A stretch of 64,000 nt of DNA from ZC4RG29 sp035304385 (GTDB lineage: Bacteria; Bacteroidota; Bacteroidia; Cytophagales; Cyclobacteriaceae). The translations under genes were made by a program, and so were the position numbers. Each line of letters starts with the position of its first letter. Position 1 is the first letter of the stretch. Shown piece by piece: positions 42,872 through 52,162 of this stretch. The DNA is taken from the NCBI GenBank assembly GCA_035304385.1, contig DATGQD010000043.1, positions 31,992 through 95,991 of the forward strand. Direction: 5' to 3'. The notes under the pieces are model-generated. The model had not been told where the DNA came from. It saw only the letters and a program-made list of their open reading frames with translations, and ran no database searches.

Positions 42872-43019
42872 ATCAAGACACAAAGGTCAACTGTGCGGTT
42901 CCGTAGCCGGAACCCGCAAATCGGTGCACACAGCGTGGCTTTGAGCACCGGGTTAGTGCGAAATACCCACAGGGTCGGGGATTCATCCGCAAATGAGCAA
43001 CTTTTCGATGGATTTTGGC

Positions 43020-43027
43020 TAACTTTG
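43020..43027 (+). promoter_or_regulatory. -7 box before the lipocalin-like gene
   Basis: TAACTTTG, perfect TAnnTTTG, 19 nt before ATG 43047; no convincing -33 box at the usual distance. Confidence 0.45.
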
Positions 43028-43046
43028 GTTCAATTAAAAAGCGCCC

Positions 43047-43481
43047 ATGAAAGCCCGTTCCATTGCAATATTGGCTGCTTTTATATCTCTCCCCCTCGGT
43101 TTGACGGCACAATCGATAGTAGGCACCTGGCAACTCGTGCGCCACAATACCTGCCTGGAGCAGGAAATGAACGAAGACGAGGCGACAACCGAACTTCTGG
43201 ACGACATTCGCGGGCGCGCTTCGGGAACGCCCAGTGTGATCGAATTCAACGCTGACAACAGTGGACGGGAATCGATCCAGTTGCTTGACACCCGGCGCTC
43301 CTCCAAACGAAATAACTTCCTGTATCGCTACAGTGAAGGAAAAATTTACTTCCTGGACAAAAAATCGCGCCTGCTCGTCGGCACCTACGATGTGGACCGT
43401 CTCAGTGCCGATTCGCTGATCTTTTCTCAGGCTTCCAGGGCCTGCGAAACACGTATCTTCATCCGGGTTCCGGACCGCTGA
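43047..43481 (+). CDS. small secreted lipocalin-like protein
   Basis: 144 residues with a signal peptide (residues 1-22, cleavage after LTAQ). The mature start SIVGTWQLVRH is the lipocalin-like G-x-W motif, and the remainder can form a small eight-stranded barrel (VIEFNADNSGRE, KIYFLDKKSRLLVGTYDV, DSLIFSQ). Two cysteines (CLEQ near the N-terminus and ACET near the C-terminus) could make a disulfide. Ligand unknown. Confidence 0.65.
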   Translation: MKARSIAILAAFISLPLGLTAQSIVGTWQLVRHNTCLEQEMNEDEATTELLDDIRGRASGTPSVIEFNADNSGRESIQLLDTRRSSKRNNFLYRYSEGKIYFLDKKSRLLVGTYDVDRLSADSLIFSQASRACETRIFIRVPDR

Positions 43482-43500
43482 AGCCTTCTGTGCTTTTGCG

Positions 43501-43508
43501 TACCTTTG
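43501..43508 (+). promoter_or_regulatory. -7 box directly before rlmN
   Basis: TACCTTTG, perfect TAnnTTTG, 4 nt before the rlmN ATG; transcription would begin at or near the start codon. No TTG at the normal distance upstream. Confidence 0.4.
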
Positions 43509-43512
43509 CATC

Positions 43513-44565
43513 ATGATTACGACGGCCACCGGTAAACAGGACATCCGCAAACTGTCTCTTGACGAGATGAAGGCCTTTTTTGTGTCTCACGGTGAAAAAG
43601 AATACCGGGCGAAGCAGGTCTATGAGTGGATATGGATGAAGGCGGCGCGGGATTTTGATCAAATGACGAACCTGTCGCTGGCGACGCGTGAACTCCTGAA
43701 AGACAATTTCTCTTTCCGCCTGCTACATATCGACCGAATGCAACGCAGCGCGGATGGCACCATCAAAAACGCGGTGAAATTGTACGATGGACTTGTGGTG
43801 GAATCCGTTCTCATTCCTCATGAACGGAGGATCACTGCCTGCGTGTCATCGCAGGTGGGCTGCAGCCTCGACTGTCGGTTTTGTGCAACAGCGCGGCTCA
43901 AACGCATGCGAAACCTCTCCGTCGATGAGATTTACGATCAGGTCGTAGCGATACGCGATCAGGCCCAGCTGTTCTTTGGCCGTCCGTTAACCAACATTGT
44001 CTTTATGGGAATGGGTGAGCCGTTGCTGAATTATAGCAATGTGATCGGTGCCATAGACAAGATCACCTCGCAAAACGGGCTCAACCTTGCGTCGCGACGC
44101 ATCACGGTGTCTACGGTGGGCATCGCCCGGATGATACGCAAGATGGCGGACGATGAAGTCAAGTTCAATCTGGCGGTGTCATTACACGCCGCGATTAATG
44201 AAACGCGATCTTCCATCATGCCCATCAATACATCGAATACACTCGAAGACCTCGCTGACGCATTGCGTTACTGGTATTCGCGTACCAAGCGAAAGGTTAC
44301 TTACGAATACGTTGTCTGGGATGGCGTCAATGATTCACCGGAACATGCTGCCGCCTTGCTCAGGTTCTGCCGAATCGTACCGTGCAAGGTAAACCTCATC
44401 GAATACAACGCCATTGGCGACGATACGTTCCGACAGGCTTCCGAAGAGGTGATCCAAAACCTGATGGAGTTACTTGAACGCAATGGCATCACCACGCGGA
44501 TCAGGAGAAGCAGGGGAAAAGATATAGACGCAGCCTGCGGGCAGCTGGCCAACAAGAGTGGATGA
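43513..44565 (+). CDS. rlmN: 23S rRNA (adenine-2503 C2) methyltransferase
   Basis: 350 residues, radical SAM family. The cluster cysteines are Cys117, Cys121 and Cys124 in CSLDCRFCA. The N-terminal HhH-like domain (KEYRAKQVYEWIW), GMGEPLLNYSNVIGAI and FNLAVSLHAAIN are RlmN/Cfr motifs, and the last Cys in IDAACGQL is the conserved mechanistic cysteine. It methylates A2503 of 23S rRNA and A37 of some tRNAs. It is Cfr-like in family but the operon and length argue for housekeeping RlmN. The stop overlaps the next start (ATGA). Confidence 0.96.
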   Translation: MITTATGKQDIRKLSLDEMKAFFVSHGEKEYRAKQVYEWIWMKAARDFDQMTNLSLATRELLKDNFSFRLLHIDRMQRSADGTIKNAVKLYDGLVVESVLIPHERRITACVSSQVGCSLDCRFCATARLKRMRNLSVDEIYDQVVAIRDQAQLFFGRPLTNIVFMGMGEPLLNYSNVIGAIDKITSQNGLNLASRRITVSTVGIARMIRKMADDEVKFNLAVSLHAAINETRSSIMPINTSNTLEDLADALRYWYSRTKRKVTYEYVVWDGVNDSPEHAAALLRFCRIVPCKVNLIEYNAIGDDTFRQASEEVIQNLMELLERNGITTRIRRSRGKDIDAACGQLANKSG

Positions 44566-45278
44566 GAGCAGGGCGCCGGGAAAAGACGTTTGCGCTGTGG
44601 GCGTTGCTGCTGATCCTGGCCGGATTCGGTCTGGCGCCCAACGCGAAGGCACAAGTTCGGGTAAGCGGTATCGTCATCGACTCGGTAACCTTTCAGACGC
44701 TGCCCGGAGTACACGTTCGGGCCAGTGGCGCCGGTGGTGTGATCACCGACGAGCGGGGTGCCTTCAGTATCATTGCAACACCTTTTGATACGCTCACCTT
44801 CACCAGTGTCGGCTATCTGCCCGTGCGGTTTCCCGTCGTGATCGACGAGGAGGATATCATTATCGTGATGGCGGAAGATGTAACCTATCTCCGGCCGGTG
44901 CTGGTGACGGCGCCTTTTGTCCGTTCTCCCCTTATCCGTGAGAAGCGGGAAGTTGCGCCCCGGGTGTCGCGACCCACACCCCTCGCCAGCCAACACGGCA
45001 TTTCATTCGACTATTTCTCCCGTGCCCAACGGGAGAAGCGGAAATTGTTCCGATACATCGAAGCCAATCAACGGGTAGAAGCATATGCCAAACTCGTGGC
45101 GGACCCGCTCTTCAAAAACGAAATGATCAAGCGGTACTCAATGACCGAGAACGCGTATTACGCTGCCATCGAAAACTTCAATATTCACCTGCTGGACAGC
45201 ATCGCCTATAAGACTCCCGAGGAGGTGGCGGGAATTCTCGACGAGTATTTTTGCCGTGTCAGTTATCAGTGCAACTGA
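44562..45278 (+). CDS. secreted CarboxypepD_reg-like protein
   Basis: 238 residues with a signal peptide through about residue 31 (hydrophobic FALWALLLILAGFGLAP, cleavage after AKAQ). Residues 32-115 form the beta-sandwich CarboxypepD_reg-like domain (VRVSGIVIDSVTFQTLPGVHV, split: VRVSGIVIDS, LPGVHVRASG; FSIIATPFDTLTFTSVGY), which in Bacteroidota begins many TonB-dependent receptors. Here it is free-standing, with a basic/helical C-terminal part. The role is unknown, perhaps binding to an envelope partner. It is coupled to rlmN by a 4-nt overlap, an odd partnership. Confidence 0.75.
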   Translation: MRAGRREKTFALWALLLILAGFGLAPNAKAQVRVSGIVIDSVTFQTLPGVHVRASGAGGVITDERGAFSIIATPFDTLTFTSVGYLPVRFPVVIDEEDIIIVMAEDVTYLRPVLVTAPFVRSPLIREKREVAPRVSRPTPLASQHGISFDYFSRAQREKRKLFRYIEANQRVEAYAKLVADPLFKNEMIKRYSMTENAYYAAIENFNIHLLDSIAYKTPEEVAGILDEYFCRVSYQCN

Positions 45279-45297
45279 TGGCACCCGTTGATCCGTC

Positions 45298-46191
45298 TCA
45301 CTTGCGCGAGGCGTTGAAAAGCTTTTCTTTTTCTTCCCGGGTCAGGCTCTCGTAACCGCCTTCGGAAATCTTGTCGAGAATAGCATCGATCTCGTCCTGC
45401 GAGATCCGGTCAGTAGCCGGCTTGCGGCTTTCCCTGGTTTTCTTTCGCTGACCACGATAGGAGACTTTTACGCGGGTTGGGGGTCGTAACATCCTTCTGG
45501 ACCAATCGAGAACTACCGTTACCCAGCCGCCGATGTTGTGCCCTCCCTGGAGCTGGCGAATGTACACGTATCCGATCAGCGCACCGCCCAGGTGGGCGAG
45601 GTTTCCTCCGGCGTTGGATCCGACAGTACCGATAAATGACAGCACGACAAAAAATGCGGCGATGTACTTGATGCGCACGGGACCCAGGAAGAGCAGGAAA
45701 AAAGTGTAGTTCGGCACGAGGGTGGCACAGGCAACCACCACCGCGTTCACGGCTGCCGATGCACCGACCATACCCCCTCCGGGCATGTTGAGTTTATAGA
45801 AGGGAATGAGGTTATAAGCCAGCAGGAACATCACCCCACCTGCGATAAATCCGAGTACGTACACCGCTATGAGCTTGTCGCTGCCCAGGTATTGAACGAA
45901 AAGTCGCCCAAACCAGTAAAGGATCAGCATGTTGAACAGGATGTGGAAGATTCCGCTCAGGTCGTGGACGAATGCATAGGTTACAATGGTCCAGGGACGT
46001 GAGAGGAAGTCGGAGAACGACGCTGGTATCGCGATGTTATGATGAAGGAGCAGGAAGAATCCTTCGGCCTGGAAGATGAAGGAGAATACTTTGAGTACCG
46101 CCAGCGCAAGGAAGATCACCACGTTGATGATGATGATCTGAACGTGTGCGTTGTTGTAACGATTGAACGCCTGTTTAAAGTCGTCGAGCAT
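45298..46191 (-). CDS. rhomboid-family intramembrane protease, second copy
   Basis: 297 residues, six or seven membrane helices plus a 75-residue cytoplasmic tail. The catalytic Ser145 is in MVGASAAVNAV and His200 in NLAHLGG. The usual GASG is GASA, a variant often seen in this second Bacteroidota copy. WR-type L1 motif is reduced. Substrate unknown. The other rhomboid gene is 24 nt upstream on the same strand; both follow mutL. Confidence 0.85.
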   Translation of the reverse strand: MLDDFKQAFNRYNNAHVQIIIINVVIFLALAVLKVFSFIFQAEGFFLLLHHNIAIPASFSDFLSRPWTIVTYAFVHDLSGIFHILFNMLILYWFGRLFVQYLGSDKLIAVYVLGFIAGGVMFLLAYNLIPFYKLNMPGGGMVGASAAVNAVVVACATLVPNYTFFLLFLGPVRIKYIAAFFVVLSFIGTVGSNAGGNLAHLGGALIGYVYIRQLQGGHNIGGWVTVVLDWSRRMLRPPTRVKVSYRGQRKKTRESRKPATDRISQDEIDAILDKISEGGYESLTREEKEKLFNASRK

Positions 46192-46215
46192 TTGATCCTC
46201 CGTTCTTGATCGGTC

Positions 46216-46854
46216 TCACCACTGACTGCCTCCTCTTTTTCGCCACGCCATGATAAGGGCAAACGCCACCACAACGCCGCCAAGGTGCGTAAAGTGCGCC
46301 ACCTGCCCACTCCGATCCATAAGAAAAGTAAGGCCACCCAGCAAAAACACCAGGTACTTGGCCTTTATTGGTATGGGCGGGAAGAGCAGCATCACTTCCA
46401 TATTAGGGAAAGTCATGCCAAAACCCATCAAAACTCCATAAATGGCGCCTGAGGCGCCCATCATGACGCCAAATTCCCCCGCGCCGAAGAAAAAGTTGAC
46501 TAAGATACTAAATACCGCCGCTCCAATTCCGGTTATGAGGTAAAACGAAAGGAAACGCTTCGAACCCCAATAGGTTTCCAGGGTCGGGGCAATGAAGGCC
46601 AATGCCAGCATATTAAAAAAGATATGCGAAAAGCCGCCGTGAACGAACATGTAGGTAAACAATTGGTACGGCTTGAAGCAGTCCGACTTATAACTCCACA
46701 TCGAGAGGTATCCCGTTACCACGTCAGCGAAGTCGGCATACCGGATGCCGGATATGGTGCACAGGAATTCCGCGTTGGGCGCAAGCTGCTGGGCGAGGAA
46801 TACAAGCGCGTTAATTATGATAAGGTTTTTGACGACGGGGGTGAGTCTGAACAT
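46216..46854 (-). CDS. rhomboid-family intramembrane protease, first copy
   Basis: 212 residues with six helices and no soluble domain. Ser135 in GASGAIYG and His190 in AHFTHLGG form the dyad; HGGFSHIFFNM is the usual helix-2 His/Asn motif. The protein cleaves other membrane proteins within the bilayer. It lies between mutL (29 nt upstream) and the longer rhomboid. Confidence 0.88.
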   Translation of the reverse strand: MFRLTPVVKNLIIINALVFLAQQLAPNAEFLCTISGIRYADFADVVTGYLSMWSYKSDCFKPYQLFTYMFVHGGFSHIFFNMLALAFIAPTLETYWGSKRFLSFYLITGIGAAVFSILVNFFFGAGEFGVMMGASGAIYGVLMGFGMTFPNMEVMLLFPPIPIKAKYLVFLLGGLTFLMDRSGQVAHFTHLGGVVVAFALIMAWRKRGGSQW

Positions 46855-46883
46855 AGGGATGTGTTAATACAGGTCGCGGATTT

Positions 46884-48683
46884 CTAAGGACGGCTAAAGT
46901 AACTTTCGATTTTGCCAAACTCAAAAATAAAGAATGTTGGTTTTCCGTCAGGCGTGAGGTTGGGCGTCCTACAGGCCATAAGTTGATCGACGAGGCTGGC
47001 CATTTCCTCCTTTTGGAGCGGCTGGCCGGTTCGTATCGCGGCACGGCGTGCCAGGGCAAGGGCGAGGTTTTCGTTTATGGGCAGCGACAGGGTTGCCTGG
47101 TTCACCTTGAATTGCTCCAGCAGACCCTCAAACAACTCCTTCTCACGGCCGGCACTGACATGGGCCGGGATGCCCTCCACAACAAAGGAGTTACGGCCAA
47201 ACACCTCAAACCGAAAGCCCAAGGCCCGGATTTCAGGGGTCATCTCCAGGGTAAGGGCAAAGTCGGCCGGACTCATTTCCACGGTCTGAGGAAAGAGCGA
47301 CTGCTGGCTTTCTCCGGTCCGATGAATCAGCCGGTCCAGATTTCGTTCGAACAGGATCCGCTCGTGCGCAGCCTGCTGATCGACGACCATCAACCCGGCA
47401 CGCACTTGCCTAAGGATGTAACGGTTGTCGAGTTGTACCAGCCATCGATCGACGGGCGGCCGGTCAGGCTGGTTGACCGCGCTTTCGAAACGCAGTTCCC
47501 GTACCGGTTGCGGGGTACCTTGCGCCGCCGGAAGGGAAGTGTCCAGCAAACTTTCCCAGCGTTGAAGGTTCGTGCGCTGTAGTGGCGTGTGGAACCGTTC
47601 GTCGAAGTAGATTTCCCGTGCCTGTTCTGACGATGCCTTTTCCAGGCGCGTCATAATATTGACGTCGCCTTCAAAGTCGATCGCCGGCATCAGGTTGTGT
47701 GCACCGATGGCCTGGCGTACGGCGGCAAGGACAACGCCATATATCGAGCGTTCGTCGTCGAACTTGATCTCCGTCTTGGTCGGGTGAATGTTCACGTCGA
47801 TATGCCGCGGGTCGATCTCAAGGAACAGGGTATAGAAAGGAAAGCTTCCCTCAGGAAGGAGTCCTTCGAATGCAGTCATTACCGCATGATGCAGATAGTT
47901 ACTTTTGATAAAGCGGTTGTTGACAAAAATAAACTGCTCGCCGCGCGTTCTCCTCGCGGACTCCGGCCGGCCGACGTAGCCTTGCAATTTCACCAGGTCG
48001 GTTTCTTCGCTGCACGGACAAAGTTGCGCCTGGTACGACTTCCCAAAAAGTGAAACGATGCGGTGGCTGAGTTTACCGGGTGACAATTCGGACTCCAGGG
48101 TGTCATTGATAAAATATTCAAACGCGATATGCGGATGAGCAATAGCGACCCGTTGAAACTCTTCATTGATGTGACGGATCTCAACCGAATTTGACTTGAG
48201 GAAATTCCGGCGGGCAGGAATGTTGAAGAAAAGATTTCGCACGCTAATGCTGGTGCCCACCTCCGCGGCTACCGGTTCCTGCCTGCGTACTTCCGACCCT
48301 TCAACATAGATCAGCGTACCGATCTCCCTGTCGGCAGTACGCGTCTTCAGTTCCATTTGCGAAACGGCTGCGATAGAGGCGAGCGCTTCGCCACGGAAGC
48401 CCATCGTGCGCAGACTGAACAAGTCTTCCGTCTTTCGAATCTTCGAAGTGGCATGGCGTTCAAGGCTCATCCGTGCATCGGTTTCAGACATACCTACGCC
48501 GTCATCCACCACCTGGATGAGCACCTTGCCGGCATCTTTTACGATTAGTGTAATGCGTTGCGCACCTGCGTCGACCGCGTTCTCCAGAAGTTCCTTGACC
48601 GCCGACGCCGGTCGTTGTACTACTTCCCCGGCTGCTATCTGATTCGCAATGGCGTCGGGCAACAATTGAATGATGTCGGGCAT
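46884..48683 (-). CDS. mutL: DNA mismatch repair protein MutL
   Basis: 599 residues from the ATG at 48681-48683. GHKL ATPase motifs: ELLENAVDAGA, DDGVGMSETD and GFRGEALASIAAVS. The C-terminal dimerisation domain carries the endonuclease-type DQQAAHERILFE, in which the usual DQHA is DQQA, and an ACRTPN and GKPTFFIFEFG ending. Bacteria without MutH use this nicking activity; whether the Gln form keeps full activity I cannot tell. It is co-oriented with a small membrane protein gene 15 nt upstream. Confidence 0.95.
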   Translation of the reverse strand: MPDIIQLLPDAIANQIAAGEVVQRPASAVKELLENAVDAGAQRITLIVKDAGKVLIQVVDDGVGMSETDARMSLERHATSKIRKTEDLFSLRTMGFRGEALASIAAVSQMELKTRTADREIGTLIYVEGSEVRRQEPVAAEVGTSISVRNLFFNIPARRNFLKSNSVEIRHINEEFQRVAIAHPHIAFEYFINDTLESELSPGKLSHRIVSLFGKSYQAQLCPCSEETDLVKLQGYVGRPESARRTRGEQFIFVNNRFIKSNYLHHAVMTAFEGLLPEGSFPFYTLFLEIDPRHIDVNIHPTKTEIKFDDERSIYGVVLAAVRQAIGAHNLMPAIDFEGDVNIMTRLEKASSEQAREIYFDERFHTPLQRTNLQRWESLLDTSLPAAQGTPQPVRELRFESAVNQPDRPPVDRWLVQLDNRYILRQVRAGLMVVDQQAAHERILFERNLDRLIHRTGESQQSLFPQTVEMSPADFALTLEMTPEIRALGFRFEVFGRNSFVVEGIPAHVSAGREKELFEGLLEQFKVNQATLSLPINENLALALARRAAIRTGQPLQKEEMASLVDQLMACRTPNLTPDGKPTFFIFEFGKIESYFSRP

Positions 48684-48698
48684 GTGCAATTCAGAAAC

Positions 48699-49106
48699 TT
48701 AGCGCCGCCTTGGTGTATTGCTATTGCGCCGCATAAGAAAGTATACCGGGAAGATCAGAAGGAGTGCGAAGAATGCAACGTTACCGTATTCCAGGTAAGC
48801 GATCACCCAAATCGCAAGAAACGTGAACAACGCCAAACGAATGAGCATCGTCGAAGGACTGGAACTACCCTGATGCATGGAACGCCGCGCTGACGATCTA
48901 AAGGAACCGGCTATTCTTTCACGGTGGCTGAACAACGACGGGTCAATATCTTCGGTGGCTTTATCCGCTGCTCTCTGGCTTTCAAGTTCTCGTCGGATCC
49001 GCTCCTCCCGCTCCTTCAATTCATACTCCCTTTCATCATAAAAGCGCGGCATGAAGTTGAACCTCTTGTGCCTGGGTATCTTGCTAAAAAGGGAAGGGAT
49101 TTTCAT
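48699..49106 (-). CDS. conserved small membrane protein next to mutL
   Basis: 135 residues: a charged N-terminal half (FMPRFYDEREYELKERE, RHKRFNF) and two hydrophobic segments at about residues 83-102 and 105-124. The opening PRHKRFNFMPRFYDERE is a recognisable Bacteroidota pattern; such proteins are often mislabelled riboflavin synthase subunit beta, which I see no basis for. Function unknown. Placed directly upstream of mutL in the same direction. Confidence 0.7.
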   Translation of the reverse strand: MKIPSLFSKIPRHKRFNFMPRFYDEREYELKEREERIRRELESQRAADKATEDIDPSLFSHRERIAGSFRSSARRSMHQGSSSPSTMLIRLALFTFLAIWVIAYLEYGNVAFFALLLIFPVYFLMRRNSNTPRRR

Positions 49107-49192
49107 CTTGCACGCAGCTAACTTTTATTTTTTGACCTCCGGAAACGCAAAATTGCCTTATAATCGTTTATTTACAAAAACCTAACGGCTGG

Positions 49193-52162
49193 ATGCTGAA
49201 AAAAGTTTGCTCCGTTATCGCCCTGGTCCTGGGCCTGTTGGCAACCGCACCTGCCCAAAGCATTAAGGATCAATGGGTCGATAGCGTATTCCACACACTG
49301 GATGAAGACGAAAAGATCGGTCAGCTCTTCATGGTGCCGGTGTATGCGAAATCCAATGCCAACTATCTCGACGAGCTACGCAATACGATACGAAACCACC
49401 AGCCCGGCGGCCTCATCATTATGGATGGCGGACCCGTGCAGGTCTCGCAACTTCAGTCGCAAATTCTTGACCTTGCGGCGACGCCGTTGATGTTGGGTAT
49501 CAACGCTGCTAACGGTCTGGGGAAAACGCTCGACAGCACGATGACTTTTACGAGCATGCTTCGGATGGGTGCTGTGCGCGACGACCGGTTGATATACGAG
49601 GTAGGCGCCGAGATCGCCCGGCAGATGAAAGTGCTCGGACTTCACATCAACTTCGCACCGCCTGTCGAGCTCCTTACGGCCACACGCTTCGACTCACTCG
49701 AACGCTCCTTTGGCGACAGTCGTGATAACATCGCCGCAAAGGCCGTCGCTTATCTCCAGGGCCTCCAGGATCAGGGTGTCATCGCATGCGCGCGCAACTT
49801 TCCTGTAAAGGGGTTAACCGTTGTGGAACTCAGGAAGGATGAACTGCCCGTGGTAGAAGGTTACATCGATTCGGTAGAAGCATATCCTTACCGACGAATG
49901 CTCAACGCAGGTATCGGCGGTATTCTCACAGCATCCAGCGAGTTCCCCCTGTTCTATGAAAAGAAGCGCATCGCACGAAAGAATCGCTTCCCCCCTTCGA
50001 TACTTTCGTCCGTCTATGCGGGACAGTGGCTCAGAAACACCATGGATTTCCAGGGACTCGTGTTTGTCAACGCGCGCGACATTGCAGCTGAAACGAATCG
50101 GTTTCGGGACGGTGAAGCTGAAATGCTTGCCTTTCAGGCGGGCAATGATATGATACTCTTTCCCGAGCAGCTTGGCGCCGCTGTACGACGTATCCGGCGC
50201 CTGCTTCGAAAGGATGCGCGCTTCGCTACGTTACTCGATGAGAAGGTGCGAAAAATACTTGCCGTCAAATACGACCTTGGGCTTCATCAGCGCAAATCTA
50301 CCCCAGCATATCAAATCGACAACCTTCTGAATACCGACCATGCCCAGCGATTGCATCGTCGATTGCTTGAGCGCTCGGTGACAGTCGTTCGTAACGATCT
50401 GGCTATCCTGCCGCTTCGCTTTTTGGAGAACAGAAAATTTGCCACCGTCTCGGTAGGACTGCCGGCACCGAATACATTCACTGATGTCACCGGCAAGTAC
50501 GTTGTGGCAGAGCACTTCGTTGCCACCGATGATAGCGTTGCCACGTTGGCCGGGCAACTCGAACCCTTCACTACGATCGTCGTGGGACTCTTTGCAGATC
50601 CGAACGGTTATCCCGCCGTGATGGAGCAACTCGCAGCGCTGCAGGCAGAGCACGAAGTAATTCTTGCGGTGTTTGGTTCACCGCTGTGGCTTACGTCGCT
50701 TGACCGGTTCAATACTGTTGTTGAAGGATATGAGGCGGGACCTATGGGACACATCGTGCCGCAGAGTATTTTTGGCGCGCTCGACGCAACCGGTATGCTG
50801 CCGTTAACTGTCGGCAACTTCACAACGGGGAGTGGAGATGTACTTCTCAGCCTGCAACGCCTGGGATACTCGTATGCCGAAGACGTGGAACTGGATAGCC
50901 GGGTCCTGGAAAAGATAGGCGCGATTGCCGAGGAAGCCATCACGATGGAGGCCACGCCGGGATGTTATGTGTTAGTTGCCCGTAAGGGAAAGGTCGTCTA
51001 TGAAAAAGCATTCGGGCACCTCACTTATGATAGCCTTGCGCCGGAGGTTACAGACAGAACGATTTACGATCTGGCTTCTGTCACGAAAGTAGCGGCGACC
51101 TTGCAGGCTGTAATGTTTCTGCAGGATCGCGGACTCATCGATATCTATCGCAAGGCATCGTATTACCTGCCGCGTCTGCGCCGTTCGAATAAGCGCGACT
51201 TCACCGTCAAAGATATCCTCACCCACCAGGCCGGTTTGTGGCCGTTCCTTCCGTTCTGGGCACAGACTATGAAAAGCGGTCAGTATCTCCCGGGCTATTA
51301 CGATACGATTGCAAGTAACCGCTATCCGTACCTGGTCGCTGAAGGGCTATATGCCAGCGCCGCGATGCGCGACAGTGTATGGAATTGGGTGGTCACATCA
51401 AGAGTACGCGAAAAGCCAGTTCGGACACCGTATGATTATCGCTACAGCGACATGGGCTTTTATATTCTCCAGCAGCTTTCCGAGGCGATGCTCAACCAGC
51501 CGATGGAGGATTTTTTGCAACAGAACCTCTACGAGCCCCTCGGCGCTACGTCTGTAGGATACCTGCCCCTCCGGAGGTTCGATAAGAATCTGATCGCACC
51601 CACGGAACGGGATACGCTGTTCCGAAAGAGGCTTCTCATAGGCACGGTACACGATCAGGGCGCCGCTATGTTCGGCGGCGTGGCAGGGCATGCCGGCCTG
51701 TTCAGCAACGCCAACGACCTGGCCAAGCTGGCGCAAATGCTGCTGCAGGAGGGGTATTATGGGGGGATACGCTATTACCGGCCGGAGACTGTCCGGCTAT
51801 TTACCCAAAAGCAATTTGACACCAGCCGCCGCGGCCTGGGATGGGATAAAGGGGCGCAAAGTGAATGGAACAGCCCGACTTCATTGTATGCCTCACCCGC
51901 CACGTTCGGCCATACCGGGTTCACCGGAACGTGTATGTGGGTGGACCCCGAGTTCGACCTGGTTTACATATTTCTTTCGAACCGGGTACATCCCAAAATG
52001 ACCAACAATAAACTTTTAAGCCTGAATATCCGTTCCCGGATTCAGGATGTTATCTACGAATCTATATTCAGTTATTGCACCAAACCGCGTCCGGTGTATC
52101 GCACAGATACGCCGCTGGCGGAATGGGCACCACCCGAAACGTTAAACACCATTTTAAAGTGA
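49193..52162 (+). CDS. GH3-fold pseudoenzyme fused to a serine beta-lactamase-like domain
   Basis: 989 residues with a signal peptide (1-22). Residues 25-380 are a NagZ-like GH3 barrel and 390-560 its second domain. The catalytic residues are lost: the KHFPGHGDTxxDSH loop reads RNFPVKGLTVVELR (201-214), the nucleophile site FTDA is FVNA (Asp to Asn293) and the sugar-binding DAEWGLG is NAANGLG (104-110). The C-terminal domain (570-960) is an intact class C-type serine hydrolase: Ser629-Val-Thr-Lys632, Tyr751-Ser-Asp753 and His907-Thr-Gly909. It is periplasmic or secreted, and likely acts on murein or peptides; the barrel may only bind. It overlaps bshA by 4 nt. Confidence 0.93.
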   Translation: MLKKVCSVIALVLGLLATAPAQSIKDQWVDSVFHTLDEDEKIGQLFMVPVYAKSNANYLDELRNTIRNHQPGGLIIMDGGPVQVSQLQSQILDLAATPLMLGINAANGLGKTLDSTMTFTSMLRMGAVRDDRLIYEVGAEIARQMKVLGLHINFAPPVELLTATRFDSLERSFGDSRDNIAAKAVAYLQGLQDQGVIACARNFPVKGLTVVELRKDELPVVEGYIDSVEAYPYRRMLNAGIGGILTASSEFPLFYEKKRIARKNRFPPSILSSVYAGQWLRNTMDFQGLVFVNARDIAAETNRFRDGEAEMLAFQAGNDMILFPEQLGAAVRRIRRLLRKDARFATLLDEKVRKILAVKYDLGLHQRKSTPAYQIDNLLNTDHAQRLHRRLLERSVTVVRNDLAILPLRFLENRKFATVSVGLPAPNTFTDVTGKYVVAEHFVATDDSVATLAGQLEPFTTIVVGLFADPNGYPAVMEQLAALQAEHEVILAVFGSPLWLTSLDRFNTVVEGYEAGPMGHIVPQSIFGALDATGMLPLTVGNFTTGSGDVLLSLQRLGYSYAEDVELDSRVLEKIGAIAEEAITMEATPGCYVLVARKGKVVYEKAFGHLTYDSLAPEVTDRTIYDLASVTKVAATLQAVMFLQDRGLIDIYRKASYYLPRLRRSNKRDFTVKDILTHQAGLWPFLPFWAQTMKSGQYLPGYYDTIASNRYPYLVAEGLYASAAMRDSVWNWVVTSRVREKPVRTPYDYRYSDMGFYILQQLSEAMLNQPMEDFLQQNLYEPLGATSVGYLPLRRFDKNLIAPTERDTLFRKRLLIGTVHDQGAAMFGGVAGHAGLFSNANDLAKLAQMLLQEGYYGGIRYYRPETVRLFTQKQFDTSRRGLGWDKGAQSEWNSPTSLYASPATFGHTGFTGTCMWVDPEFDLVYIFLSNRVHPKMTNNKLLSLNIRSRIQDVIYESIFSYCTKPRPVYRTDTPLAEWAPPETLNTILK

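Noticed and set aside
43513..44565. Cfr-type antibiotic resistance methyltransferase
   Set aside because: Motifs, length and single-copy chromosomal setting fit housekeeping RlmN; no mobile elements nearby.
48699..49106. Riboflavin synthase subunit
   Set aside because: The label is used for such proteins but the sequence is a charged peptide with two membrane helices and no enzyme motif.
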